From assembly GCA_030490835.1 (NCBI GenBank), contig CM059974.1, forward strand, positions 5,339,501 through 5,403,500: DNA of 64,000 bases, given 5' to 3'. Both the position numbers and the translations under genes were made by a program. Below the pieces are notes generated by a model, which was given only the letters and a program-made list of their open reading frames with translations, was not told the origin of the DNA and ran no database searches. This document shows, one piece after another, positions 35,169-47,264 of this stretch (within the stretch, counting starts at the first letter, position 1; every line of letters starts with the position of its first letter). The DNA is from Annona cherimola. Taxonomy: Eukaryota; Streptophyta; Magnoliopsida; Magnoliales; Annonaceae.

Positions 35169-35654
35169 TCATCATCATCATCATCATCATAAGCCATTTC
35201 CCACCTATGTGGGGTCGGCTGCATGGATTCTGTTACGCCATTCTTGGCGATTTAAGACTAAATTTTCAGTAATATGTAATATTTTTAAATCTTGTTTAAT
35301 TACTTTCATCCATATTTTTTTTTGTCTTCCTCTCATTCCTCTACCACCTTCTACTTGGATAAACTCTGTTTTCCTAACCGGTGCTACTTCAGGCCTCCTT
35401 TTAACATGACCAAACCATCTTAATCTATTTTCTCTCATTTTATCATAAATTGGTCTCACTTTTAAGTTTTCTTGAATTATTTCATTCCTAATTTTATCTT
35501 TTCTTGTTTTACCACTCATTCACCTTAAACCTTGCCAGTAATAGTTTCTATCTTACTGTCGGTCCCAAGCCCGGGAAAAAAAGCGAGGGTTGGCATGTTA
35601 GGCTGGCAGCCGGTGCCATTAAAAATCACCGCCACATCTCTTATGGATTCTGAA
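35169..35654 (-). mobile_element. Internally deleted RTE LINE derivative with perfect 16-bp target duplication
   Basis: On the minus strand, 35,654 to about 35,525 resembles the 5' leader of plant RTE LINEs (GGGCTTGGGACCGACAG). From about 35,519 it jumps to the 3' end, encoding MSGKTRKDKIRNEIIQENLK, RLRWFGHVKRRPEVAPV and ending EWRNRIHAADPT-stop. A (ATG)n tail follows to 35,169. The flanks AACCTTAGAAGAATAC at 35,153-35,168 and 35,655-35,670 are identical. The element therefore inserted as one unit lacking endonuclease and most of the reverse transcriptase. The C-terminal frame is open, about 104 codons. Confidence 0.85.
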
Positions 35655-35670
35655 AACCTTAGAAGAATAC

Positions 35671-37679
35671 CCATAAATTATTTAAATCAAAATCCTTTTA
35701 GTAATGGAAAATACTTCAATCAAAGTTAATAAAAAATTATGTCTAACATATAAAATAACCTATTAATTAATTCACATAAATACTAATTGAAAAGATCGAA
35801 AATTTCATAAAATGATTTCTTTATTTAAAAATTTTCGGCAGGTACAACAATTCCACTAAATACCCGTGGATTTCATAAGCAAGAAGGGAAACCATCGTGG
35901 GATCATGTTAGATGATGATTTTAACTTTTCAGGCAATCTTACTCTTCTATATATCAAGATAATTTTTAAATTAACGAGATGATTAGATGATAGTAGACTA
36001 ACATTATTGGTACGAGAGCAGTCTGAAAAAGAAAAGGTTCAGATTAGCTGACGAATTGTGTCATTCACCACGTCTGGCTGCAGGCATATTATATGGCCAA
36101 CTTTGAGAGTATACAACAAGAAATTTCTGTGAAAAGAAAAATAAAAAAAAAAGCTTTAAGTTGGATGTGCTCATTTGGATCGTTGCATGGGAAAAGACAT
36201 CTAACTTGCTAGATATTGGGTGTGATCTTAAAAATGGGCTCGGGCTAGCTTTGAATTTTGGAACATTGTTGGGTAAGTAAAAAAAAAAAAAAAAAGAAAG
36301 AAAGAAAGAAAAAGAACAGCCAAGGCAAGCCAAGCCAACAATTATCAATCTCCGCAGGACGGAGAAGACGAGAGTAAGTCTCCAATCACACGTGAACTGC
36401 CGGACTAGCCTTATCCCATCTCATAATGCAATGCAACCATTCCTATTTGCAATTTCCGCGGTCACGCAAGATCATCAACCCATGCAAAAGAAATGGCTCG
36501 CTCGCCCAGAATGTGATTAAGATCATGAGACAACTAATTATTAGAGAATTAGATGACGATGATGAAGTTAATTACCATGATATATCGAAATATCTGTTAA
36601 GATGTTCGCAGGTTCTACACGTGCATGTGGGTGCTCTCTATTAAATCAAACTTACGGTTTTCGGTGTCGAAATTCATTAGTTTTAACATCCGTTTGATTT
36701 TGTGCAGCTTACTTGCTCTGATTGATGTGGTCCACCATTTTCATGGATTGGATATTCCATTCTTACTGAATTTTGTGGGATATTAAATGGGCGTATGAAC
36801 TTACGACAGATATATCAGCGAGTGCCTGAGCATTTTGTCCCCCCGGGAAATGCTCTGAGAAAGAATGCTCTGAGAAAGAATCCAAGGACGAAGCAACCGT
36901 GCACCGACAAGATTGGTAGAAATCTGGTTTTTTCCTGCATGAATTCCAATTGGTGGGGATCAGATATTTTTAGCTAATTAGCACGTACGAGAATGATTTA
37001 AGTGGGTAATTGAGTTTTTGTAAAATTATTTTACCGAATATTGCTGTCTTGAGATTTTTCAAGAAAAGTGAGTTTGGGTAGTGTTAGTAGAAATAGAAAA
37101 GGACTAGTGTAAATAGGCATCATTTTATTTTGAAAATTTTACCATCTCATGCATGATTCATGAAGGCAGACATTAGAAATTCATTACCCACTTGCTAACT
37201 ATCTGTCAGTCTTCCTCAACCCTTAATTCTCACATGCACCACAGCAACCATTCTACTACCATAACTTCGATACTGAGCCTTCCTACCCAGAGTAAGACGG
37301 AAAGAGAAAAATAACATGATACATGCGAAAAAACAAGACCAGGTGGAGCCCTCTACCATCACAAGATCAGATCACATCCCTATCACTTTTGATTTTTTGT
37401 AGAGCAGCAACAGCCAGGAGGGGGGGCTCCACAACTTCATTCATTATTGTGCGTGTTTGATTGTTTAGGTCGAGGTCAAGGAAAATATGACAAGTTACAG
37501 CAGCTTTTATAGAATGCCTTGAGCAGGCATGAGCCCAAATGTGCCTTTGCCTTTACTTTTAAGGTCTATCCTTGAGTAATTGACCATCTTCCTGCCAACA
37601 TAATATTCATGCTCTGCTGTTCATTATATTCATGCTCTTCTGCCATGTGAAGTAGAAAATTTTTACTACCATGTAGGAA
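35671..37679. other. Intergenic DNA, no gene recognised
   Basis: A poly(A)/AAAG run lies at 36,279-36,316 and an 18-bp tandem pair (AATGCTCTGAGAAAG) at 36,849-36,883. No supported coding frame. Confidence 0.5.
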
Positions 37680-38040
37680 AATTTTCCATTTCCTAAGACT
37701 CTATCATGTAGTCCATTGCGCTATAAGGTCCACTTGATCATGAATGAAAAATCTACCTCACTTATTGTAATTATTCACTTTATTAGTATATCAATTTTCA
37801 TCCAAATCAAACATAGGTATAAACCTTGTTTTAAAATAATACAAAATCAACGTAATAAAATAATTTAATATAAATAGCAAACTTAAAGTAGTATTTTCAA
37901 TATTTAAATCATCTAAAGTATGTTTTTCATATAAATAAATGATTGTATAATATATTATTACATTTTAATATGTGTAGCACCCATCTCATAGCAGACTATG
38001 TCATAATTATAGTATAGTTTATCTACACCAAGTCACATCT
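37680..38040. mobile_element. Family A MITE relative
   Basis: Shares with the 6040-6711 arm the ordered words TTTATTAGTATATCAATTTTC, AATCAACGTAATAAAATA (compare TTCAACATAACAAAATA) and ATAAATGATTGTATAA. Single arm only, diverged. Confidence 0.5.
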
Positions 38041-39329
38041 CATACATATATAGGTGAATTTAAAAGGACGTTCAGTATGGTAAACATGTAGAGTAGGATA
38101 GAAAAGCATTGGTTACATGTTCTCCTACAAATGATTAACAGCACAACAATTCTATTTTTTCAACTGTACCCCTATACTTGATTATTTTTGCTCTAATATA
38201 ATCTATTTATTTTTATTTTACCCCTATTATTTCATATCAATAACATAATTCTCAAAATATTTTCTTTCTCATTCCCCACTCTATTTCTAAATCTCACAAA
38301 AATTCCATACAAATGATCCCCTAAGGCAACCAAATAATATTGAGAAGTGGGCCATTGTGATGGATATAGACTAGCGGTGGCTATTAGAGATTCTAAAAGC
38401 CATCCATCCATCCCCTCTTTCTTTTGTTTTTGGAACAACGAACATGTCAGCCTGAGGTCATGTACATTGGATTAAGCAAAAGGAAATCTCATTTTCTGAT
38501 GGGACTTCAATTAGGCTAGGCTAGCCGTATCTGTTAATATTATTACTTAGTGATTGTTAGCAAAACATTAGCTTTCGCAAGAATTAACGGACGATTCACA
38601 TATTAGGGGAACCTTTTTTAGTTGTATTTATATATCATGATAATTGATATTACAACTCAAAAAGTAGAACCTACCCCGCCTGATTCTTGATCTGGCCATA
38701 CTGCCAAAAATTCACCACAGCCGATCTCCTGATTCGGCCATCTCCGTAATGGCATCGTTCTTTTCCACCACCAATGGGGCAAGGACAAAAAAAACCATCT
38801 CTGCAGTGCCGCGATTCTTTTCCTTCGTTGATGAGGCAGGGAAAAAATCATGATGTTGCCGCTCATCTCCTCCATCCACAGGATGCATATCAGATCTAGC
38901 CACCAGATCTATGCATCTCAACCATCTGATATTATACAGCCAAAACAAACTCTCAGTAGTGCAACTATACTTCTTGACATAAACCCTAATCCTAGCCCTA
39001 TTAGTAAAATTTTTCTTTCTATGAACGTCCAATCGGTGATATCATCCAAGTAGAAAGATCATGATGGACCCAAAATAAATTTTAATTAGAGACTTTACCC
39101 TTCAGTCCTTCCGACTAATATTTTACACAAGGAAATCAAGCAAGAAAAACCCGGGATCATACAACAAAAGGGGAAATTTTTTTATATTATTCAACAGCGG
39201 TGCATCAGGCACTACTGTTGTAAAGGAATACAAATATAGATAGATACACATGTATCACAACACAACAGGACTATCATCAACACTTGCCTATTTGTCTCAT
39301 CGAAAGTACAACATAAAATAACGTTCTAC
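38041..39329. other. 3' flank of the TSO1-like gene
   Basis: The part nearest 39,330 is probably 3' UTR. At 38,680-38,880 there is a loosely repeated pair (CCATCTCCGTAATGGCATCG and CCATCTCTGCAGTGCCGCG units) of unknown nature. No other gene supported. Confidence 0.45.
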
Positions 39330-42300
39330 TCAACGGAAAAGTGCACTATCATGATTAAGAGATGGAAATGGAGGAATGGACTGAAGTATCAATTTCCGGA
39401 CACCCCTCTGCCCAGCAGGAGAAGACCGAAATTCATTATGTGGAGGTGACACCCTCTTGCTACGATTTGGAGAAGTTGTCTTTACTCCTCCACTCATCGG
39501 CGGCGAGCAGCTGCCTTTCAAGATATCAAGTTGTGTTTCATCTTCTGAAATGATCTGCAGTTTCTTCTCAAACTTCATCCGGTGATGTAGAAATTCAGAT
39601 TTTCTAAATGTCTCACAACTTAGGAGAGTGGAAGATGATGCAACAGTAACCAGGGGACATCGTGGGGGCTTTCGACCAGAGAAAAATGGCAGTTTCGCAG
39701 ATGACCTGCAATAGAAAAAAAATATTCACATTTAAGTGAGACAAGGTACAATAAGGATAGGTACTGAAACAAGCAAGTAGCTATGAGAGTCAACCTCGAA
39801 CTTTGGATTGGGGTCATTGCCAAACCAGTGTCTGGATGCTTCTTTTCATCTTTCTGAGCTTCAGCTGTCTGCAGACTTCCATGCTGTTGATCTTTCTCAC
39901 CAGCTTCATCCTCCTCTTCTGGTTCGGCTTCCTCTATTACTGGTGGCACATAGCCTTAAATTTGTAAACACCAGTTAAAATCGAAATCAGCAATGTGTAT
40001 ACATACATACATATATATATATATAGAAATATAGAGAGAGAGAGAGAAAGAGAGAGAGAGAAGATTATACTACATGAGGGGACAATAGAGCATTTTGTTA
40101 ATTATAGAACTATAGCAAATTTTTAGAAGATGTTTCTCTCTTTCTAGATTTCAACCAACAAGCAAAATGCTTACCATCTTTTCTGCCAAACGCATTCTTA
40201 CACCCTTCACACCTGCAGTTACTTGAGCATCCTACTCCACCCTTTAAAGATAAACAGACATAACTATTTCAAGTTCTGTGCGAACCAAAATATCAAGGAA
40301 CAGATGTAGTGGGAAATCTACCTGATAGCATTCGCAGTACTTTTTCAGACAACTCGACTTCTTGCAATTGCATCCTCTTTTATGTCTAGCTGAAGCTGGA
40401 GTGTTGTTACCTTCTTCCTGCAGTGCACAGATGACCTGCAATGACTTAATGCAAAGATGAGACTTCCAGCTGAAGTAAGCAATATGTTTTTCTTTCTTTA
40501 CCTACCCCATTCTCTTGGACAGACTCAGATCCCCTAATAACTTTTGGAGCAAATGCAAGTGGATTACGTGATTCTATCTGTTTTCGAGTTGCAAGAACAG
40601 TGTCCTCATGTATTGGCTTGTTAAAGCAGTCTTGACAAGAACAAGGCTCGACACAATACACACCAGCAGCAAAACATTCACAATAGCTGCATGAAATAAA
40701 TCAACATTTAAACCATAAGGCCACCTGAGTAACAAAAAGATGAAAGTGAACACACTTCAAAAGAATAAAAGAACCAATCTTGAGTATGCTATGAAAAATT
40801 AAACTTTTGTCAGCTATCAGAAGAGTTCATGTTCAACACTGATAAGATCTATGTATAGAAATGAAGAAAGGCTAGGGAAAGGGAAATGATGGATGTGGTG
40901 GCAGTCCTTAATCATTTGAGAAAAGCCCCAAAAATATTGTCTGGTTCACCAATTACTGCATCATTAACCCATTACTGCATCATTAACCCAAAGGTTTGTA
41001 ACTGGATATATGTAAAACCAATTAACTGTTACCATTCCTCAAGCAAAACCTGTGATAGCGTATGAAACACCCTTAAAGTAAGACTGGGAAATAATAGCAG
41101 TTAACACTTTCAGAAGGAAAAACAAAGCATATCTGTTTAAACTTACAGCTTCAAGCACTTTGACTTCTTACAGTTACAGCGCTTGCAACCTTCACTTTCT
41201 CCAGCATTTTCCAACCTACATCTGCACATGAAACCACATGTAAAAATACAAAGGTACTGGAAGGACGTCAATAAAAAGCACCATACATCAAAAGCAGAAG
41301 CTAGCAAAATCTTCTTGCCTTTTCTTCTTCGGGCTAATCTGATTAAGTTCTTCACACACTTCAACTTGAGGTGCCTGCTGAGCACCTTCTGCAACCTGAA
41401 CTTCATTACCAACGAAACTCAAGTTGCTTTCAATTGATTTCGAAGAGGAATTAGTCAGCAATTTCTGTCCAGGCGCTACAGAATTAAATGAACTGGCAGC
41501 ATTTGGCATGCTGATTAGTTGGCTTCCAGAGGTCAAAGGCTCGTGCTTAACAATTCTACAGTCCTTTGAAGTGGTTGCAAGAGAATTCAAATGCAATCCA
41601 ATGCTAGGTAGAATACATGAACCAGTTCCAGGCTTGAATGGTACTAGTAGCTTATGACCGGAGGGAAATTTTCCCTCGGATTGCACTGAATTTGAGGAAC
41701 TGCTCCTGGAATCCTCATCCAAAGGCTTTTTCTTGGTTCCTGTCATCTCGAAAACCAGACAGCGTCTTCTCATGCCCCGCTGCTGCTGAATTTCATCCTA
41801 CACAAGATATAACCAGCATTGTAAATTACGCATACAACTCAAGATACGATTCTGCACTGGCAAACACAAGTGAATCTTCACCTAAACATGCAGTACAACG
41901 TACATGACAGTGGTTATCACTTATGTACAAGCATTAAGCAGAACAAGATAGAATTTGAAGCACATATGATTGCCAAGGTTTTCCTGTACCCTTACCAATG
42001 AATTGCTCTTACAGGTTATTCAAACAACAAATGAGAAATTTTTTAATTATTTTAAGGGCAAGACAAGCAGAGAGGAGAAGAAAACCTCTTTTTGGTTGGA
42101 TATAAAAAAAAAAAAAATTGTAAACAGGGAGGAAAAACTAGAACAGGTAAAAGGGGTATAAAAGAGGAGATAATGATATAATCAGAAAGTGAATAAAAAA
42201 TGGGATGTATGAGCTTTTCAGTTTTAAAAAAATATATAAAGCATGTTTGTTTACAACAAGAACTTTTCAATCCATAATTTTGTACTCTCCATAACTAACA

Positions 42301-45129
42301 TATTTTTTAATTATTTCTTCACATCTTCCTATACAACTATCCTGCTTTTCAATCATTTCTATACACTCATATAACCAACTTATCTATTTTAACTTTATTC
42401 TCTTTATTTCTCATCATTGCCTCTATTATACTACATTTCCTACCAATTCAAAAACTTTAACACCGAAAACTTTTCATCCAAAAGTTTTATCACTTCCCAA
42501 ACACACCCATAATAAGAAAATTATGTAGAAGACAACAGGTTGTTATAAGTACTTAGGGACTAAGGCTACGCAAACATCACACAAAGTAAAGGTCAAAGAA
42601 ACAAGGACTTTTACACCTTTTTTTCTTTTTCTTTTTCTTTTTTTTTTTTTTTTTGCCATGAAAACAAATGCCACTGCGCAACTAGGACCCCAACTGACCC
42701 AAAAAAACAAATATATAGTACTAAAATTAGAGAAAGTTAAGAAATGTAGTAGATGTACATTTATACAATTATTCACCGGTTCAGAACCATGAAATTAATA
42801 CACTTCTCACCTTCAGACCACAGGGAATGTAGTCTCCAGATTTATTGCCTAGATCTGTAGCTTCTTCCTTGTTCTGGAAGGTGTTTGGAAGTATTTGTGG
42901 TGTGTGATCTGTATCATTCTGCTCCTTAGCTTCCTCAGGGTGAATTTCAGTATCTTGCAAGCAAAGTTCGTAGGAAGAAGATAAGCCACCAACAGATTGA
43001 ACCGTACACAAATCTTCATTCTTGTCATGCAGAAAACTTGTAGCACGTGTAGCAAAATTATTATCATCATGATCAACTTTCTTGTCTGCACTCCTAAAAG
43101 CCTCCAGTTGGTCAGTAGCTGACTCAAAAACCAATGCCTGATCAGTTGCATCAGAAATTAGGTTCTCCCAATCATAACCTGAAACTTCCTCTTTAGATTG
43201 CTCATCTTGGCACATGCCAAGCAGTTCTGCTTCATTTTGCTGTACATGTTTTGTCATCTCTTGCAGTCCATCTTGAACAAGTTGAATAAGTGATTCAGGC
43301 GCCACAGACATTTCCATTGCAGCGTCTGTCTTGATGTCACTGTATGACGCTGTGGCATTACTTTTTGGACTGCCACAATCATACTGCAAAATTCGAGGGG
43401 TCTTAATAGCTAGCTTCAAGCGTTTGTGAAATGGATCAACATTGAACTCTTCCACAGAAGTCCCAATACCACATCTTTCCTGTAAATGACTGGAGTTACC
43501 AGGTAGCGGAATGGCATCTGAACCTCCCGAAGATGTCTTGCTTGCATCCCCATTATCAGGCGAAAATTCAGGTCTTGATAAATCTGGTGACTGAAGCCTG
43601 AAAATGGAAAAAATGCATCAGAAAATTTTAATCTGCAAAACAAACATGTAGAACCATGTCCAAAGAAAAGAAGAATGAATGATTACCTTCTATGGAATCT
43701 AGATTCCTTATGAGAACTGACATGTGGTGAGGTAAATACAGATGGAATGGAAGCAACGAAGCTAAGAGATTGGAAGGTTTGAGTGACGTGCATAGACTTC
43801 ACCGGCTTAATGGGAGAGAGATTATTGATGTAGTTAAAGACAGGTGAGTCCTGCAATCAAAATAAGTGCTGTTAGAGACAGAAACATCATAGATGGAATA
43901 AGCCGAAAATTTTACAGACACTAAAGAATTCATTCTGTATACATGCACTGATGCACAGAAGCAAACTGATACACAACATAGAATAATATTGATTAAGAAA
44001 ATGAAACAAATAAATAAATGCATGTGACGTCTATACAAAAAGACCTCTTGGTGCACCTTTGTTCTGCTAATGCCTTGGAGTTAGACAAGCATCGCATCAA
44101 GGCTGATTAATTGAAGAGGATGGGTCCGTCACACATATCAATTGGCATCATTAACAGAATAATCCCAGAAACTATACTGGCTTATTCACCATATGCACCT
44201 TGTTGCATGTAGGCTACGCATATTTCATGCCAGAAACCATCTGGCAATATTCATCCCGTTCCCATCTGGGTATGAAACCTGGTGCATGTCTTTTCCATCG
44301 GGTTAGGCACCCTCGAATTTTTGTTGTGTATTGACTCCTGCTGCAGCTGCTATTTTTCTCTTCGTCTACCTTATAAGTGTTTGGTGAGATCTTAAAGAAA
44401 TAAGAATTTTCTTTTTTAAGAAAAAAGAGTGCAGGCTCAATGTAGATCCAACCTGTAACTCACCAAATCGACCGTTCTGTTAGAAGCATTGATTCGATCA
44501 GAACTAAACATATTACAACAACAAGCAGCATAATCGTTCCAAAGATGAAAATCACCTCGACTCCCTGAGATCTGATGAAAGAATTTCAAGTCTTGCAAAC
44601 ATCCGCACACGATTTCATAATGCGAAACGAATTAAAGTTTTTTCAAAAGAGTTCTGTATATAACTAAACCGAAACGACTTCAGAATATGCAGGCAATGGC
44701 ATCCAAAAACATGAGTGTCCAAATTCCCTAAAAAGCCAACAGATTTTTTTATGCAGACCAACCTATCCCTACAATTCTGTACTCAAAATGAGCAAAGCAT
44801 AAATTGTTTCCTGGCTCGACCTCCACCTTAACAAAATTTCCACAAAAATTGCGATGCATCCTCAAGAAGAGTGAGTGGATATCTACGAGCAAGTCAGTGA
44901 GTGAGTGAGAGAGGGGGAGAGAAACAGAAAAGAAAACGAGAGATAAGGGATCAAAAACCCTAATCGAGAAACAGAGACGAAAGAGCTAGGCGGAGCCGGA
45001 TCTTGAGAGAATGGGAGACATCGAGGGGAAATAACTCAAAATTGAAAGGAAGAATATGCGAAGAAAGAGCGTGAAGACCTCGAATTTGGAGAGGGGAGTG
45101 GCAATCCTGTTCCGATCCGGCGTGTCCAT
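39330..45129 (-). CDS. TSO1: TSO1/TCX (CPP family) tandem-CXC DNA-binding protein, complete
   Basis: Ten coding exons on the minus strand: 45129-45079, 43850-43687, 43597-42811, 41797-41319, 41221-41147, 40686-40506, 40417-40322, 40241-40175, 39954-39795 and 39705-39330 (stop TGA). They join in frame into 811 aa. The N-terminus ([17 protein letters not shown], then [20 protein letters not shown]) is the family signature. The first CXC motif ([17 protein letters not shown], residues ~507-545) and second ([19 protein letters not shown], ~590-632) are separated by the conserved hinge with [10 protein letters not shown]; cysteines look complete. The C-terminus has [11 protein letters not shown] and [16 protein letters not shown]. 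Family members bind AT-rich cell-cycle elements within DREAM-type complexes and control division and floral meristems. Intron 41,318-41,222 has a GC donor (AAG|GCAAGA); no GT donor keeps the frame. Exon 7 has an alternative in-frame acceptor 18 nt upstream. An in-frame ATG exists at 45,270, but the family starts at MDTP. Confidence 0.95.
42241..42512. mobile_element. Family G MITE in TSO1-like intron 3
   Basis: Runs from GCATGTTTGTTTACAAC to CACTTCCCAAACACACCC. The interior words TTTTTAATTATTTCTTCACA, TTATTCTCTTTATTTCTCAT and ATTATACTACAT match other family G copies. Confidence 0.6.
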
Positions 45130-45185
45130 GTCGGTAGAGTCGATGGCGTGAGGAGGAGACCCTCCTCCGCATCCTCCTCTTCTTA

Positions 45186-45190
<5 letters not shown>

Positions 45191-45233
<43 letters not shown>
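45191..45233. repeat. (CT)n tract in the TSO1-like leader
   Basis: About 20 CT units; on the gene's strand a GA repeat ~60-105 bp upstream of the ATG. Read in frame from the upstream ATG at 45,270 it would encode Glu-Arg repeats, which supports treating it as leader rather than coding sequence. Confidence 0.85.
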
Positions 45234-45234
<1 letters not shown>

Positions 45235-45756
45235 AGGGCGGGTGGTGGTGGTGGTGGACTGAGTATTCAAAAGATAAGAGGGGGAGGAGAAGTGGCGGGA
45301 AGACTGCGGTTTTAGGGAATTCTCCGAAAAGGAGAAAAAAAAAATATATGCAGACGTTGGAGAGTGGGTGGATGTGGTCCTACACCAAAACGCTTTCCCT
45401 GTTTTTTTTTCCTTTTTTCACAGTTGGAGAGAGGACGATTAAAAAAAAGAGAGAGAGAGAGCAGCGAGGGAAAAAGGAATAAGAAACGCCCGTTTGAAAT
45501 TATAAAACGGTGGCCCTCAACCGTTTGTACCTTACCATCACCCTACAGCAGGTGCTGCTTCGCCTCATCCACGTAATCTGGACCGTCCAAAACCAGCCCA
45601 TGCAGTAAATACATCAACTTGTTACCGTACACGATCCGGTAAAACATTGGACGTGTCGATTCCTTGTACTTAGCGCACCGTGCATCGTTTTCGTTTTTTT
45701 TGTTGCGCTCTCGTATTTTGACAGGATGGATATAAACCTCTTATTGTTGCATTTTG

Positions 45757-46357
45757 GGGTGTGTTTGGGAATGAATAAAATTTTTGGTGAAAAGTTTTGA
45801 AGAATAAAAGTTGTCAAATGATGTGATATAATAGGGGTAATGATGAGGAGTAAAGAGGATAAAGTTAAAATACATAGGTTAGTTGTATAAGTAATTGTGT
45901 ATAAATAATTGAAAAGTAGGGTAGTTTGTGTTGGAAGATGTAAAAAATAATTAAAAAATAGAAGAGTTGTAGAGAATGAAAAGTTTTAGATTGAAAAGTT
46001 TTTGATGCAAAGTTTTTGTTATTGTCAAACACTCCCTTGATGTCTAATAAAATGGTTTAAAATTTAGGGTGTGTTTGGTTGGAGGTAAAACTTTTGATGA
46101 AAAGTTTTTGGAGTAGAAGTTGTCAAATCAATAGAAAAAGATGTAGTATAATAGAAGTAATGATGAGGAGTAAAGAGAATAAAGTTAAAATAGATAGGTT
46201 AGTTATATGGGTAGTTGTGTAAAAATGATTGAAAAGTATGGTAGTTTGTATAGAAAAATGTGAAAAAATAATTAAAAAATAGAATAATTATAGAGAGTGA
46301 AAAGTTTAGATTGAAAAGTTTTAATTGACACTTTTTTGCCCTAAACAAACACACCCT
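45757..46357. mobile_element. Two family G MITEs in direct tandem
   Basis: Copy 1 (about 45,757-46,047) and copy 2 (46,069-46,357) both start GGGTGTGTTTGG and carry, in the same order, GTAATGATGAGGAGTAAAG, ATAAAGTTAAAATA, GATAGGTTAGTT, AATTGAAAAGTA-like and ATTAAAAAATAGAA. Copy 2 ends CCTAAACAAACACACCCT, a good inverse of its start. They lie just upstream of the TSO1-like gene promoter. Confidence 0.7.
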
Positions 46358-47264
46358 TAAAAAACATCATTTTTAGTATCGGGAGTGGAATATTTACAGG
46401 TTGGAGTGACGTGCGTGTGGAAGCAAGCATCTTCAGAAATCGATGGCATATTTGGTGGACAACCAGACGAGGATGGGTCGGGAATTGCACCGGCTCCGCA
46501 CGAGTATAAAAATAGCCCTACCAGTACCGCCTCTTATTTGAAATTCTTGGAATTTTTAGTGCTATACCAACTAGCAAAACAAACCGAAATTCAGATAATC
46601 ATCTTGTTATTGTATTTTCAAAAATTATAATATACTATAATATATAATGAGAGTAAAATAAGAATTGGATTTTTAACGAGGATGTGAAAATAACTCTCAT
46701 TTCTGTGTCAGTGGTTTCCGTTTGTTTTTTCCGGGGGTTGGATCTTAGACGACGCATGTGGACGAGGGACACGTCTCCTAGAGATGCAAAGGGGGTGCAT
46801 TTTTTTAATATTTTACCAGTGAAAGCGAGCTTTTGTCAGGTTGCACAACGCTGAGTAGTGGAGCTGATGATGAGGCGTCGAGGCCCAAATTTTGGTAAAG
46901 GTACGCAGTGCGGATTGCGAAATCATCATCTTACGCATGTGCCCGTCGTTCGCAGATTCTCATTTTTCCCGTTTTCCACCCTTATCTTCTCGTCCATGGA
47001 AATCAGAACACTCGTCGGGCCACTTGTAAGCATCAAACGGAAATGGATTTGGACAAGGAATTGAGGATGTGTTAGTATACATTAGACATTAGCAAATGAG
47101 TAGTGTAAGTTAAATAATAAAATAATATTGGAAATTAAAGAAAACAGTATATTTGTTGCGAGGGTCTATTTACGAATATGTCAAAATAAAAGAAGGGAAT
47201 TCAAAAAGTTATAAAATGATGTAATATAATGAGGTTAATGATTATAAGTAATGAGAATAAAGAG
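46358..47264. other. Intergenic DNA, no gene recognised
   Basis: Slightly GC-richer around 46,700-47,070, with one 68-codon frame of no recognisable identity. Nothing supported. Confidence 0.45.

Noticed and set aside
41288..41318. Read-through of TSO1-like exon 4 ending [13 protein letters not shown]
   Set aside because: This is intron sequence after the GC donor; the CXC domain only joins in frame from 41,319.
46858..47064. 68-codon frame MELMMRRRGPNFGKG
   Set aside because: No recognisable features, codon context or promoter; likely chance.
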